Shown piece by piece: positions 15,950 to 23,433 of a DNA stretch of 34,151 nt. The translations under genes and the position numbers were made by a program. The notes under the pieces are model-generated. The model was not told the origin of the DNA, did no database searches, and saw nothing but the letters and a program-made list of their open reading frames with translations. Source of the DNA: JAGNLA01 sp964639885 (lineage in GTDB: Bacteria > Caldisericota > Caldisericia > JAAYUI01); NCBI GenBank assembly GCA_964639885.1, contig CAZXEH010000022.1, positions 1-34,151 of the forward strand. Direction: 5' to 3'. Numbering within the stretch: position 1 is the first letter of the stretch; the number at the start of each line of letters is the position of its first letter.

Positions 15950-16434
15950 GCGCAACACCGGAAGAGATTGATGCCCTGTTTGAGAAAATGGACAGAGAAG
16001 CAAGGGAAAACGGTTACTTCCTGAACCCTGACACCGAATTCACCAAAGCCCTGATTGAAGGATTGGTCACCAACACAAAACGCTATGGTTTTGCAGCCTG
16101 CCCGTGCAGGCTGGTCAAGGGTGGCAAAGAGGAGAACCTCGACATCATCTGCCCATGCGACTACAGGGATCCTGATCTGGATGAGTTCGGTTCCTGTTTC
16201 TGTGCCCTCTACGTGAGCAAGGATATTGCAGAAGGAAAGGCTCAACCTCAATCTATCCCCGACAGAAGAACTGAAGCAAAGAAAAACACACAGACTCAGG
16301 GCGAAATAACAGGAAACCTCGCCTATCCGGTGTGGAGATGCAAGGTTTGCGGTTACCTGTGCGCAAGAGACAATCCTCCGGGTGTTTGTCCGGTGTGCAA
16401 GGCCACAAAAGAGCGTTTCGAGAGATTCCTCTAG
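15946..16434 (+). CDS. Ferredoxin:disulfide reductase, FTR catalytic domain fused to rubredoxin
   Basis: 162 aa. The N-terminal domain is the catalytic (beta) chain of ferredoxin-thioredoxin reductase, with the three cysteine pairs CPC (52-54), CPC (69-71) and CFC (84-86) that hold the [4Fe-4S] cluster and active disulfide. The third pair reads CFC where plants have CHC, so the histidine is replaced by Phe. The C-terminal ~35 residues are a rubredoxin-like knuckle pair, WRCKVCGYLC (132, 135) and GVCPVCK (148, 151). Such FTR-rubredoxin fusions are known in anaerobic archaea and bacteria. No variable (alpha) chain is present, as in the minimal enzymes. GTG start overlaps the glutaredoxin stop. 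Confidence 0.88.
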   Translation: MSATPEEIDALFEKMDREARENGYFLNPDTEFTKALIEGLVTNTKRYGFAACPCRLVKGGKEENLDIICPCDYRDPDLDEFGSCFCALYVSKDIAEGKAQPQSIPDRRTEAKKNTQTQGEITGNLAYPVWRCKVCGYLCARDNPPGVCPVCKATKERFERFL

Positions 16435-16797
16435 TACAGATAATCAAAATTCGACAAAATGAAGTGATGATAAAGATTGTGAATTATATATGAATTATAT
16501 TTTAAGACGGTTAAGGAAAAAACCGAAAACTTATCCTGTATTAATTCCTTGAGCATTGAAACAATCACACTTTGCAAAAATAAAGCACTTAACCGGTTTT
16601 CCAAATTATTACTGTATTCTTAACAGGTAAAATGCTACATCTTTCCTCAAGATTCGTTTTTAAAACCAGAAGGCTGGGAATCGGAGGCGTTTTGGGGTAT
16701 GGAACGAATGTCAATTGTGACGGCCAGGCACCGGTTTAACCAAACATGGGGACAACCGGTGCTTAAACCAGACCAAAACTCCCTAAATACTCGACAG
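16435..16797. other. Intergenic region with a repeated A-tract element and possible RNA structure
   Basis: No credible gene. TAAGGAAAAAACCGAAAA at 16512-16529 matches the element at 12783-12801. Farther right a three-helix fold is possible: outer GTTTTGG (16689-16695) with CCAAAAC (16773-16779); small GTCA/TGAC (16710-16713, 16718-16721); and a perfect 9-bp GCACCGGTT/AACCGGTGC (16728-16736, 16754-16762). I could not match it to a known riboswitch or ncRNA. Confidence 0.4.
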
Positions 16798-16825
16798 TTG
16801 ACTGAGGTTTTCTTTACCTGATCAT
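16798..16825 (+). promoter_or_regulatory. Possible leaderless-type promoter of the flavoprotein gene
   Basis: TTGACT (16798-16803) and GATCAT (16820-16825) are 16 bp apart; the -10 is only 4/6 consensus. It ends 7 bases before ATG 16833, and no SD lies close to the start. Confidence 0.4.
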
Positions 16826-16832
16826 TTAACCC

Positions 16833-18320
16833 ATGAAGAAAATTGTTATTATCGGTGCAGGCATGGGTGGACTCTCTGCTGGCATATTCGGCCAGGCAAG
16901 TGGTTTTGAAACAGAGATTTTTGAGCACCACACTGTACCTGGAGGTCAGGCATGTTCCTGGAAAAGAAAAGGCTACACCTTCGACGGATGCCTTCATCAC
17001 TTCATGGGTGCAGCTCCCTATTCAAAACTCTACGCTTTGTGGAAAGAAGTTGGCGTAAACCCTGACATTTTCATCCCCTTCAACGAATGTGTGAGCGTCT
17101 GGAAAAACGGTAGGCAGTTCTTCGACTGGTACGATACTGAAAAACTTGAAAAACACATGCTAGAGCTCTCGCCAGACGATAAACCCCAGATCACAAAATA
17201 TATCAACAAAACCAAACAGATCGGCAATTTCGACATCGCCGGGGAGATGGTGGTGTCTGGAATCAAAGGATTTTTCTCACATCCTGTTAAATTCATCCAG
17301 ATGATCGGCAACACGGGGATCACCCTCGAAAAATTCGCCAGCGGTTTCAAAGATTCTATGCTGCGTGAAGGGTTCAAGCTCGTGGAATATTCGCTGGCTA
17401 TCATCCCGCTTGGGTTGCATCTTGGAAAGAAATCCGATGGCGCCAATGGTGGAATCAAATGGCCGCCAGGTGGAATCTCACACGTTGTCAACTCAATGGC
17501 TGCCAAATATGAAAAATCAGGCGGGAAGCTTAACCTTGGTAAAAAAGTGACCAAAATCCTGGTAGAAAACGGCAAGGCCGTTGGTGTCCAGCTCCAGGAT
17601 GGCACAAAGGTCAAAGGTGATTACATCATCTCAGATGCAGACGGAAGAAAAACGCTCACTGAGTTGCTGGATAACAAATTCACTGACGAGAAGCTACAGG
17701 GTTACCTCAAGCCGATTGACGGGGAAACGAACTGGGCTTTCCATGTCTATCTTGGCGTAAATCGTGACCTTTCAAAGGAGCCCAGTTCACTTCACATTCT
17801 CCTCGACAAACCGGTTGAAATTGCCGGCCACACATGCAACCATATCGAACTTCAGATGTTTGGCTTCGACAAATCCATGGCTCCAGAAGGCAAAGGCGTG
17901 ATCAAGGTTGAATTGTTCTCAACCTGGGATTACTGCGAAAACATCGGCAGGGACAAAGAAAAATACGAAGCTGAGAAAAAGGCGATTGCCAGCAAGGTGA
18001 TTGAGATACTGGACAGCACATACTTCAAAGGGTTGAAAGATCAGGTTGAGGTTGTGGATGTCCCAACGCTCCTGACCTGGGCGAGGTACCTGAACAGCCA
18101 GTACGGATTCATGCTCAATCCGAACCGAAAACTGGACATCATGAGCAGCCTCATGGGCAAGTCCGACACTGAAACCGTCAAAGGGCTTGAAAATTTCAGA
18201 TTTGTAGGCACCTGGGCAACTGCAACCGGCGCACTCTTTGCAAACGTTTTCTCCGGCAAAAAGGCAATAAAGGCAATCTGCAAAAGTGAAAAGGCGAAAT
18301 TCAAAACGCCTTCGATGTAA
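16833..18320 (+). CDS. FAD-dependent CrtI/CrtISO-like oxidoreductase
   Basis: 495-aa flavoprotein of the phytoene-desaturase/carotenoid-isomerase superfamily. The N-terminal dinucleotide fold is IVIIGAGMGGLSAGIF with GxGxxG at residues 8-13 and an acidic FEHH after the second strand. PGGQACSWKRKGYTFD follows (the GG..W..G..FD pattern). The FAD-closing C-terminal motif FRFVGTWATATGALFANVFSGKKA is near 455-480. Substrate cannot be named. No phytoene synthase or other carotenoid gene is in the window, and members act on many lipids, isoprenoids or retinol-like molecules, so carotenoid activity is not claimed. The start is the first ATG, giving the family's canonical N-terminus. Confidence 0.85.
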   Translation: MKKIVIIGAGMGGLSAGIFGQASGFETEIFEHHTVPGGQACSWKRKGYTFDGCLHHFMGAAPYSKLYALWKEVGVNPDIFIPFNECVSVWKNGRQFFDWYDTEKLEKHMLELSPDDKPQITKYINKTKQIGNFDIAGEMVVSGIKGFFSHPVKFIQMIGNTGITLEKFASGFKDSMLREGFKLVEYSLAIIPLGLHLGKKSDGANGGIKWPPGGISHVVNSMAAKYEKSGGKLNLGKKVTKILVENGKAVGVQLQDGTKVKGDYIISDADGRKTLTELLDNKFTDEKLQGYLKPIDGETNWAFHVYLGVNRDLSKEPSSLHILLDKPVEIAGHTCNHIELQMFGFDKSMAPEGKGVIKVELFSTWDYCENIGRDKEKYEAEKKAIASKVIEILDSTYFKGLKDQVEVVDVPTLLTWARYLNSQYGFMLNPNRKLDIMSSLMGKSDTETVKGLENFRFVGTWATATGALFANVFSGKKAIKAICKSEKAKFKTPSM

Positions 18321-18383
18321 GGTCGTGTTTAATTTCAAACACACCAAAAAAGGGATAAAGTTGAATCTGGAGGTCTTGATATC

Positions 18384-19814
18384 ATGAAAGACGACAAGAA
18401 AACAAACAACGACGAGAAGAAGCCAAAACTTGGCGAAAAGCTGTTCTACAAAACCAAAAACATCTGGGAAAACAACAAGCTGCACGACCAGATCATGAAA
18501 TTCGCAGTTCCTTACAAGAAATTCCTCGGTGAAGTCAAGACCGAGAGGGAAGCGACCGCCTGGGCAGTGGCCAGACTCAAAAAGGGTGGCTACAAGGAAG
18601 GCAAAGGCGAGAAAGTCTTCATGGTCAACAGAGGCAAGTCGGTCATTGCTGCCTGGATGGGCAAACAGCCGATTTCAGAAGGATTCAACTTGGTTGTTGC
18701 TCACACGGATGCACCAAGAATTGACCTCAAGCAGGTTCCGGTCTACGAAGACACAGGCCATGCCATGCTTGACACCCACTACTATGGTGGAATCAAGAAG
18801 TACCAGTGGCTCAACCTTCCACTTGCCATCCACGGAACAGTCATCACCGAAGAAGGCAAGAAACTTGACATCATAATCGGCGAAGAGGACGAAGGCGCAG
18901 TGGTCATCACTGACATCCTCATCCACCTTGCAGCACAGCAGATGGAAAACCCGGCAGCAAAAGTCATGTCAGGCGACCAGCTCAACGCACTTGCAGGTAC
19001 GATGCCACTCACAGGCGACGACTACAAGGACGAGAGCGACAAAATAAGGCTCAACGTCATGAAGATCCTAAACGACAAGTACGGGATCAAGGAAGAAGAC
19101 TTCATCAGCGCCGAACTGGAACTTGTACCGGCAGGAAAAGCCCTTGATGTTGGAATCGACAAATCGATGATCATGGGCTACGGCCAGGATGACAGGATTT
19201 GCGCCTACACAGGACTTGAAGCCCTTCTTGACATGAAGACTCAGCCGGAAAGAACCGCAATCGTCTGGCTTGTTGACAAGGAAGAGATCGGCTCCGAAGG
19301 ATCAACCGGCGCCATCACAAAATTCCTTGAGTACTTCATTGAAACAATCGCACCAAACCAGCCAATTAATGCCATCATGCAGAATTCCTTCTGCCTGAGC
19401 GCTGACGTGAACGCAGGCTTCGATGTGAACTTCAAGGACAGATTTGAGTCGAAGAATGCAAGCTTCCTTGGCAAGGGCATCACAGTCACAAAGTTTACAG
19501 GTCGCGGTGGAAAGGGTGGAGCAAACGACGCTTCAGCCGAATTCCTCGGCGCACTCAGAAAACTCTACGCTGACAAGGATGTTCCATATCAGACCGCAGA
19601 ACTCGGCGCTGTCGACATTGGTGGCGGTGGAACCGTTGCAATGTACATGTCAGCCCGTGGCATCGACACCGTTGATGCAGGCCCAGCCGTTCTTGGCATG
19701 CACGCACCAATGGAAACCACAAGCAAAGCCGACATTTGGAGCTCCTACGTTGCTTACAAGGCCTTCCTTGAAAGCTTCGCCGGCAAGTACGTCAAGATCG
19801 CAAAAACGTTCTAA
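18384..19814 (+). CDS. M18 family aminopeptidase (aspartyl aminopeptidase-like)
   Basis: 476-aa dinuclear zinc exopeptidase, cytoplasmic. Metal-site motifs are visible: VAHTDAPRIDLK, HYYGGIKKYQW, VDKEEIGSEGSTG with the catalytic Glu pair, SADVNAGFD, and the C-terminal GMHAPMETTSKAD with the last His ligand. The N-terminus is a charged lysine/aspartate-rich tail not seen in shorter members. GGAGG (18369-18373) precedes ATG by 10 bases. An inverted repeat GTGTTT/AAACAC (18325-18330, 18337-18342) lies in the 63-base gap after the flavoprotein gene and may be an operator or weak attenuator. It is followed after 3 bases by dut. Probably general peptide utilisation. Confidence 0.92.
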   Translation: MKDDKKTNNDEKKPKLGEKLFYKTKNIWENNKLHDQIMKFAVPYKKFLGEVKTEREATAWAVARLKKGGYKEGKGEKVFMVNRGKSVIAAWMGKQPISEGFNLVVAHTDAPRIDLKQVPVYEDTGHAMLDTHYYGGIKKYQWLNLPLAIHGTVITEEGKKLDIIIGEEDEGAVVITDILIHLAAQQMENPAAKVMSGDQLNALAGTMPLTGDDYKDESDKIRLNVMKILNDKYGIKEEDFISAELELVPAGKALDVGIDKSMIMGYGQDDRICAYTGLEALLDMKTQPERTAIVWLVDKEEIGSEGSTGAITKFLEYFIETIAPNQPINAIMQNSFCLSADVNAGFDVNFKDRFESKNASFLGKGITVTKFTGRGGKGGANDASAEFLGALRKLYADKDVPYQTAELGAVDIGGGGTVAMYMSARGIDTVDAGPAVLGMHAPMETTSKADIWSSYVAYKAFLESFAGKYVKIAKTF

Positions 19815-19817
19815 ATT

Positions 19818-20240
19818 ATGGAATTTCTGAGGCTGTCTGCCGGCGCAAGGCTGCCGGAAAGAGCCCATGAAGGCGACGCCGGGCTTGACCTGTTCACACC
19901 CACCGAGGTGAATCTTGCTCCTTTGGCAAGAAAACTGGTCAAACTCGGTTTCGCAATGTCTGTTCCAAAAGGTTTCGCAGGCTTGGTCTGTCCAAGATCA
20001 GGCCTTGCCGTCAATTCCGGGGTAACGGTCTTGAATTCCCCTGGAATAATCGACTCCGGCTACAGGGGTGAAGTCGCCGTCGTGCTGGTCAATCTCAGCA
20101 ATGAAAACGTAATTCTGCCTGAAGGTTCAAAGGTTGCCCAGCTGCTCATCGTTCCATGCAACTTCGACAAACCGGAATGGGTCGGGTTCCTTGACGAAAC
20201 CGATCGTGGAGAAGGCGGCTTCGGGTCTACAGGGCTCTGA
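19818..20240 (+). CDS. dut: Deoxyuridine 5'-triphosphate nucleotidohydrolase (dUTPase)
   Basis: Hydrolyses dUTP to dUMP and PPi, keeping uracil out of DNA and feeding dTMP synthesis. 140 aa, trimeric all-beta type. All five family motifs are visible: GDAGLDLF (1), CPRSGLAV (2), GIIDSGYRGEV (3), GSKVAQLLIV (4) and the C-terminal arm RGEGGFGSTG (5). The start ATG lies 3 bases after the aminopeptidase stop with no clear SD, suggesting translational reinitiation. Confidence 0.95.
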   Translation: MEFLRLSAGARLPERAHEGDAGLDLFTPTEVNLAPLARKLVKLGFAMSVPKGFAGLVCPRSGLAVNSGVTVLNSPGIIDSGYRGEVAVVLVNLSNENVILPEGSKVAQLLIVPCNFDKPEWVGFLDETDRGEGGFGSTGL

Positions 20241-20263
20241 TTCAGCCAATCATCTCAAAATCA

Positions 20264-20292
20264 TTGGATTTTACTTCTATTCCTGCTATAAT
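20264..20292 (+). promoter_or_regulatory. Promoter, leaderless type, for the YdjC operon
   Basis: TTGGAT (20264-20269) and a perfect TATAAT (20287-20292) with 17-bp spacing. The -10 ends 8 bases before ATG 20301, and no SD is present. Confidence 0.65.
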
Positions 20293-20300
20293 CCCTTGAA

Positions 20301-21164
20301 ATGGCCAAAAATGTAATGATAACAGCCGATGATTTCGGCTTCACGAAAGGCGTGACAGACGGCATCCTTTACTGCCACGAGAGAGGTCTGGTTTCAAACA
20401 CCAGCCTGATGGTCAACATGCCAGATGCAGACAGGGCCGTGGAGCTGGCGAAACAGCATCCGGGCTTGAGTGTTGGCCTCCACGTCAATCTGACCCAGGG
20501 AAAGCCACTGACAAAACCAGAGCTTATCCCAAGTCTCGTCGATTCAAACGGCAGTTTCAGAAAACTCTCGCTCTCCCACCCAAGAAAAGCCGACCCGAAG
20601 CATCTCAGGCTCGAGGTGTGCGCCCAGATCGAAAAATTCAAAACCTGCGGCTTCCCAAAATTCCACGTTGATGGCCATCACTACGTCACCTTCATCCCGT
20701 CCGTACTAGACATCCTGCTTGATGTGTCAAACAGGTATGGCATCGATTCCATGAGGATGATTGACAGCTCGATGATAAAACGTGGCGTGAAAAGGAAAAT
20801 AATCGGCTTCTCGCTCCTGTGTCTGGGTTCCAAGGCGGTTTTTGGCCTGTCCCGACATGTTGTCAGATGGAGAAAGCTGATTGACCATGCAAAAATCAAT
20901 ATCCCCGACGCTCTGGTCTCATGGGAGCTTTACGGAGATGCTGACCCGATCTCATCGCTTTACAAAACATTCAACCGTCTGCCTGAAGGAACCACAGAAA
21001 TCTTTGGCCACCCTGGAATCGTCGACGAAGAGCTCAGAGCAATCTCAACCTACACCGACATCCGCGACAGGGAGCTGAAGGCGTTCACAAGCCCTGACAT
21101 AATCGGTGCGTTCAAAAAGACGTCGGCAAAGCTCATCAACGCTTATGAAATCGGAGGTGCATGA
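20301..21164 (+). CDS. YdjC/ChbG-family carbohydrate deacetylase
   Basis: 287 aa. The family N-terminus MITADDFGF carries the metal/catalytic Asp pair, followed by SVGLHVNLTQGKPL with the first metal His and KFHVDGHHYVTFIP with the second His region. FGHPGIVDEEL near the C-terminus also fits the YdjC family, which removes acetyl groups from chito-oligosaccharides, and the HpnK relatives involved in hopanoid synthesis. The exact substrate is unknown; no chitobiose or hopanoid genes lie nearby. It is first in a five-gene overlapping run and has a leaderless-type promoter. Confidence 0.85.
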   Translation: MAKNVMITADDFGFTKGVTDGILYCHERGLVSNTSLMVNMPDADRAVELAKQHPGLSVGLHVNLTQGKPLTKPELIPSLVDSNGSFRKLSLSHPRKADPKHLRLEVCAQIEKFKTCGFPKFHVDGHHYVTFIPSVLDILLDVSNRYGIDSMRMIDSSMIKRGVKRKIIGFSLLCLGSKAVFGLSRHVVRWRKLIDHAKINIPDALVSWELYGDADPISSLYKTFNRLPEGTTEIFGHPGIVDEELRAISTYTDIRDRELKAFTSPDIIGAFKKTSAKLINAYEIGGA

Positions 21165-21165
21165 A

Positions 21166-22170
21166 GTGAAGCCGGGACCGATAGGCATCCATCTTGGAGA
21201 AGACCGCATCAAGATTGCGCAGGTGCAAAGTGATGCCGGAAAATTCGAGATTGTAGAGATGATCAGCATTGCAACTCCGAAAGGCGGTATCGTTGGCGGA
21301 TACATCAAGCAACCAAGGATCGTCGCCGAAGAGATTGGAAACGCTGTCAACTCCGTCAAATTCCAGGGAAGAAAGGCAATAATAGCCATCCCCTCTGAAA
21401 TTCTCAAAATCAATCTTGTCACAGTCCCCGAAACCCAAAATCTTGACAACGCTATCGCCAGCAGAATTTCGCAGATGGCTTTCGAACATCCGGAAGAGAT
21501 GTCTTTCGACTACAAAATAATCGGCAAAAACAAAGGCGTTGTAAGTACAATCGTGGCCATAACCAACAAGACGCACGCCCAGGCGATAAAAGAGCTTGTA
21601 TCACAGGCAAAACTGGTTTTGATTGGCAACGACCTCGAAATGCTCTCAATTTTCAGACTCGCCTCGAAAATATACAAAACAGACAAGAGGCCCGTCATTA
21701 TTGCCTTGTTCTCGGGCAGCTGCCTGAAGATTGCAATGTTTCTGGATACGGTGTTTGTGTCCGTCAAAACCACTGAACTTGAGACTCCGAGAGCCATGCT
21801 CGATCCAAGGCTTGCCGGAATCGAAATCAACCGGTTCTTTGAGGAGTACAGGAAATTCCATCTTGTCACCGAACTTCCCTCAATTTTCCTGGCCGGTCTG
21901 CCTGACGCCAGTTTCACAATTGAAAAGGCCATCTGGGAATCAACAGGCATGCAAACCACCTCAATCAGATGGAGTCAGATTTTTTCAACATCCTCAAGCT
22001 ACACTAACTTCCCGGAACTCAAAAACCGTTTCGGCGCCTACGCCTGTGCTATCGGACTGTCAATCGCCGATTCAAAGATTCCCACGGATGTTCCATCACC
22101 AATAATTGCCGATCCAAGACTGGACGGCTTCAAACCTGAATATCTCAATTTCTTTGCCTCGGAGGACTGA
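21166..22170 (+). CDS. PilM-like actin-fold protein
   Basis: 334 aa from GTG 21166, chosen because GGAGG (21153-21157) lies 8 bases upstream and the family-like GIHLGEDRIKIAQV begins just after. ATG 21145 is an alternative. The opening GIHLGEDRIKIAQ matches the phosphate-1 loop of PilM-type ATPases (GIDIG...iK). KAIIAIPSEILKINLVTVP resembles the PilM stretch preceding the subunit-IC-like insertion. A second phosphate motif is less clear (IALFSGSCLKIAMF). PilM normally sits at the cytoplasmic face of type IV pilus/T2SS machines, but no pilN, pilO or pilQ is adjacent. It is therefore an isolated PilM-like protein, possibly tied to another envelope process. Confidence 0.6.
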   Translation: MKPGPIGIHLGEDRIKIAQVQSDAGKFEIVEMISIATPKGGIVGGYIKQPRIVAEEIGNAVNSVKFQGRKAIIAIPSEILKINLVTVPETQNLDNAIASRISQMAFEHPEEMSFDYKIIGKNKGVVSTIVAITNKTHAQAIKELVSQAKLVLIGNDLEMLSIFRLASKIYKTDKRPVIIALFSGSCLKIAMFLDTVFVSVKTTELETPRAMLDPRLAGIEINRFFEEYRKFHLVTELPSIFLAGLPDASFTIEKAIWESTGMQTTSIRWSQIFSTSSSYTNFPELKNRFGAYACAIGLSIADSKIPTDVPSPIIADPRLDGFKPEYLNFFASED

Positions 22171-22778
22171 TGCTTTTCTGGATATTGCTTGCTTGTGGAT
22201 ACATTCTCGGTTCAATCCCGTTTGGTTTGTTCATCGGTCGTCTCAAGGGTGTCGACATCAGGAAAGAGGGCTCTGGAAATATTGGTGCCACCAATGTTCA
22301 AAGGACTCTTGGCTGGTTGCCGGCCACATTCTCATTCCTTCTGGACTTTGTCAAAGGTTTTGTTCCAGTCATCCTCGCCATCATTTTCGGTCTTGACATC
22401 TGGCAGGCTGCGGCAATCGGTGCAGCAGTTGTCGCCGGACACTGCTGGTCAGTGTTCCTACTGTTCAAAGGTGGAAAAGGAATCTCAACAACCTTCGCCG
22501 TTGTGGTGGCTCTCGACTGGAGAGTTGGACTCGGGTGCCTTGTTCTCTGGCTGATCATACTGCTTCTGAGCAGATATGTGAGCCTTGCGTCGATCATCGC
22601 AGCTTCAGTCATGCCTTTCGGCTTCCTCATTGTCACCTTTAACCTTCCTCTTTTTGGAATCCTTGTCATTATCGCAGCCATCGCAATAATCAAGCACGGT
22701 GGAAATATGAAGAGACTGGCTGCCGGAAATGAACGCAAGATTGGCCAGAAAGTTGAGCTGAATGCTGGTCAAAGCTGA
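22170..22778 (+). CDS. plsY: Acyl-phosphate:glycerol-3-phosphate acyltransferase PlsY
   Basis: First acylation of glycerol-3-phosphate in membrane phospholipid synthesis, using acyl phosphate made by PlsX. 202-aa integral membrane protein with about five hydrophobic segments. Motif 1 GSIPFGLFIGRLKGVDIR and the adjacent EGSGNIGATNV, motif 2 GHCWSVFLLFKGGKGIST, and the C-terminal IKHGGNMKRLAAGNE, which corresponds to the NI.RL..G.E motif, are all present. Start ATG overlaps the previous stop (TGATG). Confidence 0.95.
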   Translation: MLFWILLACGYILGSIPFGLFIGRLKGVDIRKEGSGNIGATNVQRTLGWLPATFSFLLDFVKGFVPVILAIIFGLDIWQAAAIGAAVVAGHCWSVFLLFKGGKGISTTFAVVVALDWRVGLGCLVLWLIILLLSRYVSLASIIAASVMPFGFLIVTFNLPLFGILVIIAAIAIIKHGGNMKRLAAGNERKIGQKVELNAGQS

Positions 22779-23433
22779 AGGAAACAGGCTTGATGACAAA
22801 CTGGCGGAGGTGGTAGCAAAAATAGCCATCGCCGGTGATCTTGTGATTTTCCCCACAGACACAATTTACGGTATTGGTACGTCAGCCTTTTCCGAAGCCG
22901 GAATCATGAGGCTTTTCTCCATAAAAAAGAGACCGGTGAACCAACCAGTCGGCATGTTTGTAAACGGCTTCGACATGCTTGCAACCGTCACAACACTCCC
23001 CGACAACGTTGCGGCATTCCTGTTCTCTGTTTGGCCCGATGCAGTGACTTGCATTCTTCCAAGAAAACAAAATGTGCAGGTTTTCACAACGCCTACAAAA
23101 GTCCAGCTTGGGTCAGTCGGCGTGAGAATGCCAAAGAACCCAATCATCAACAAGCTTGTATCGGTGATGGGCGTCCCTTTGTTGGAGACATCGATCAATG
23201 TTTCAACGCAACCTTTCCTCAGGCGCAAGGAGCTTCTTACAGGTTACGAGCGATTTGCTCAGGTAATGATCGATGGTGGTGATGAACCTGACGATGCACC
23301 ATCGACCATCCTTGATCTTACCAGGAAAAAAGCTGTTTTGATTCGCAACGGTTCCTACAACTGGAAAGAACTGAAAGAAAAACTATCACAATCCGGGATT
23401 GAATGGGATGAAAATCAGACCATACCTGCTTGA
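22762..23433 (+). CDS. Sua5/YciO/YrdC family, threonylcarbamoyl-AMP synthase
   Basis: Makes L-threonylcarbamoyl-AMP for the t6A modification of tRNAs reading ANN codons. 223 aa. Typical blocks: GDLVIFPTDTIYGIG, FSIKKRPVNQP (the KxR binding signature), WPDAVTCILPRK, GVRMPKNPI, ETSINVS, and PSTILDLTRKKAVLIRNG. It lacks the long C-terminal domain of full Sua5, so it is of the short TsaC/YrdC type. Overlaps plsY by 17 bases and the aldehyde dehydrogenase by 26. Confidence 0.9.
   Translation: MLVKAEGNRLDDKLAEVVAKIAIAGDLVIFPTDTIYGIGTSAFSEAGIMRLFSIKKRPVNQPVGMFVNGFDMLATVTTLPDNVAAFLFSVWPDAVTCILPRKQNVQVFTTPTKVQLGSVGVRMPKNPIINKLVSVMGVPLLETSINVSTQPFLRRKELLTGYERFAQVMIDGGDEPDDAPSTILDLTRKKAVLIRNGSYNWKELKEKLSQSGIEWDENQTIPA

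Noticed and set aside
16647..17000. Minus-strand ORF of 117 codons opposite the flavoprotein start
   Set aside because: Overlaps the well-supported flavoprotein gene and has no recognisable domain or SD; likely chance, although its C-terminal half covers the structured intergenic region.
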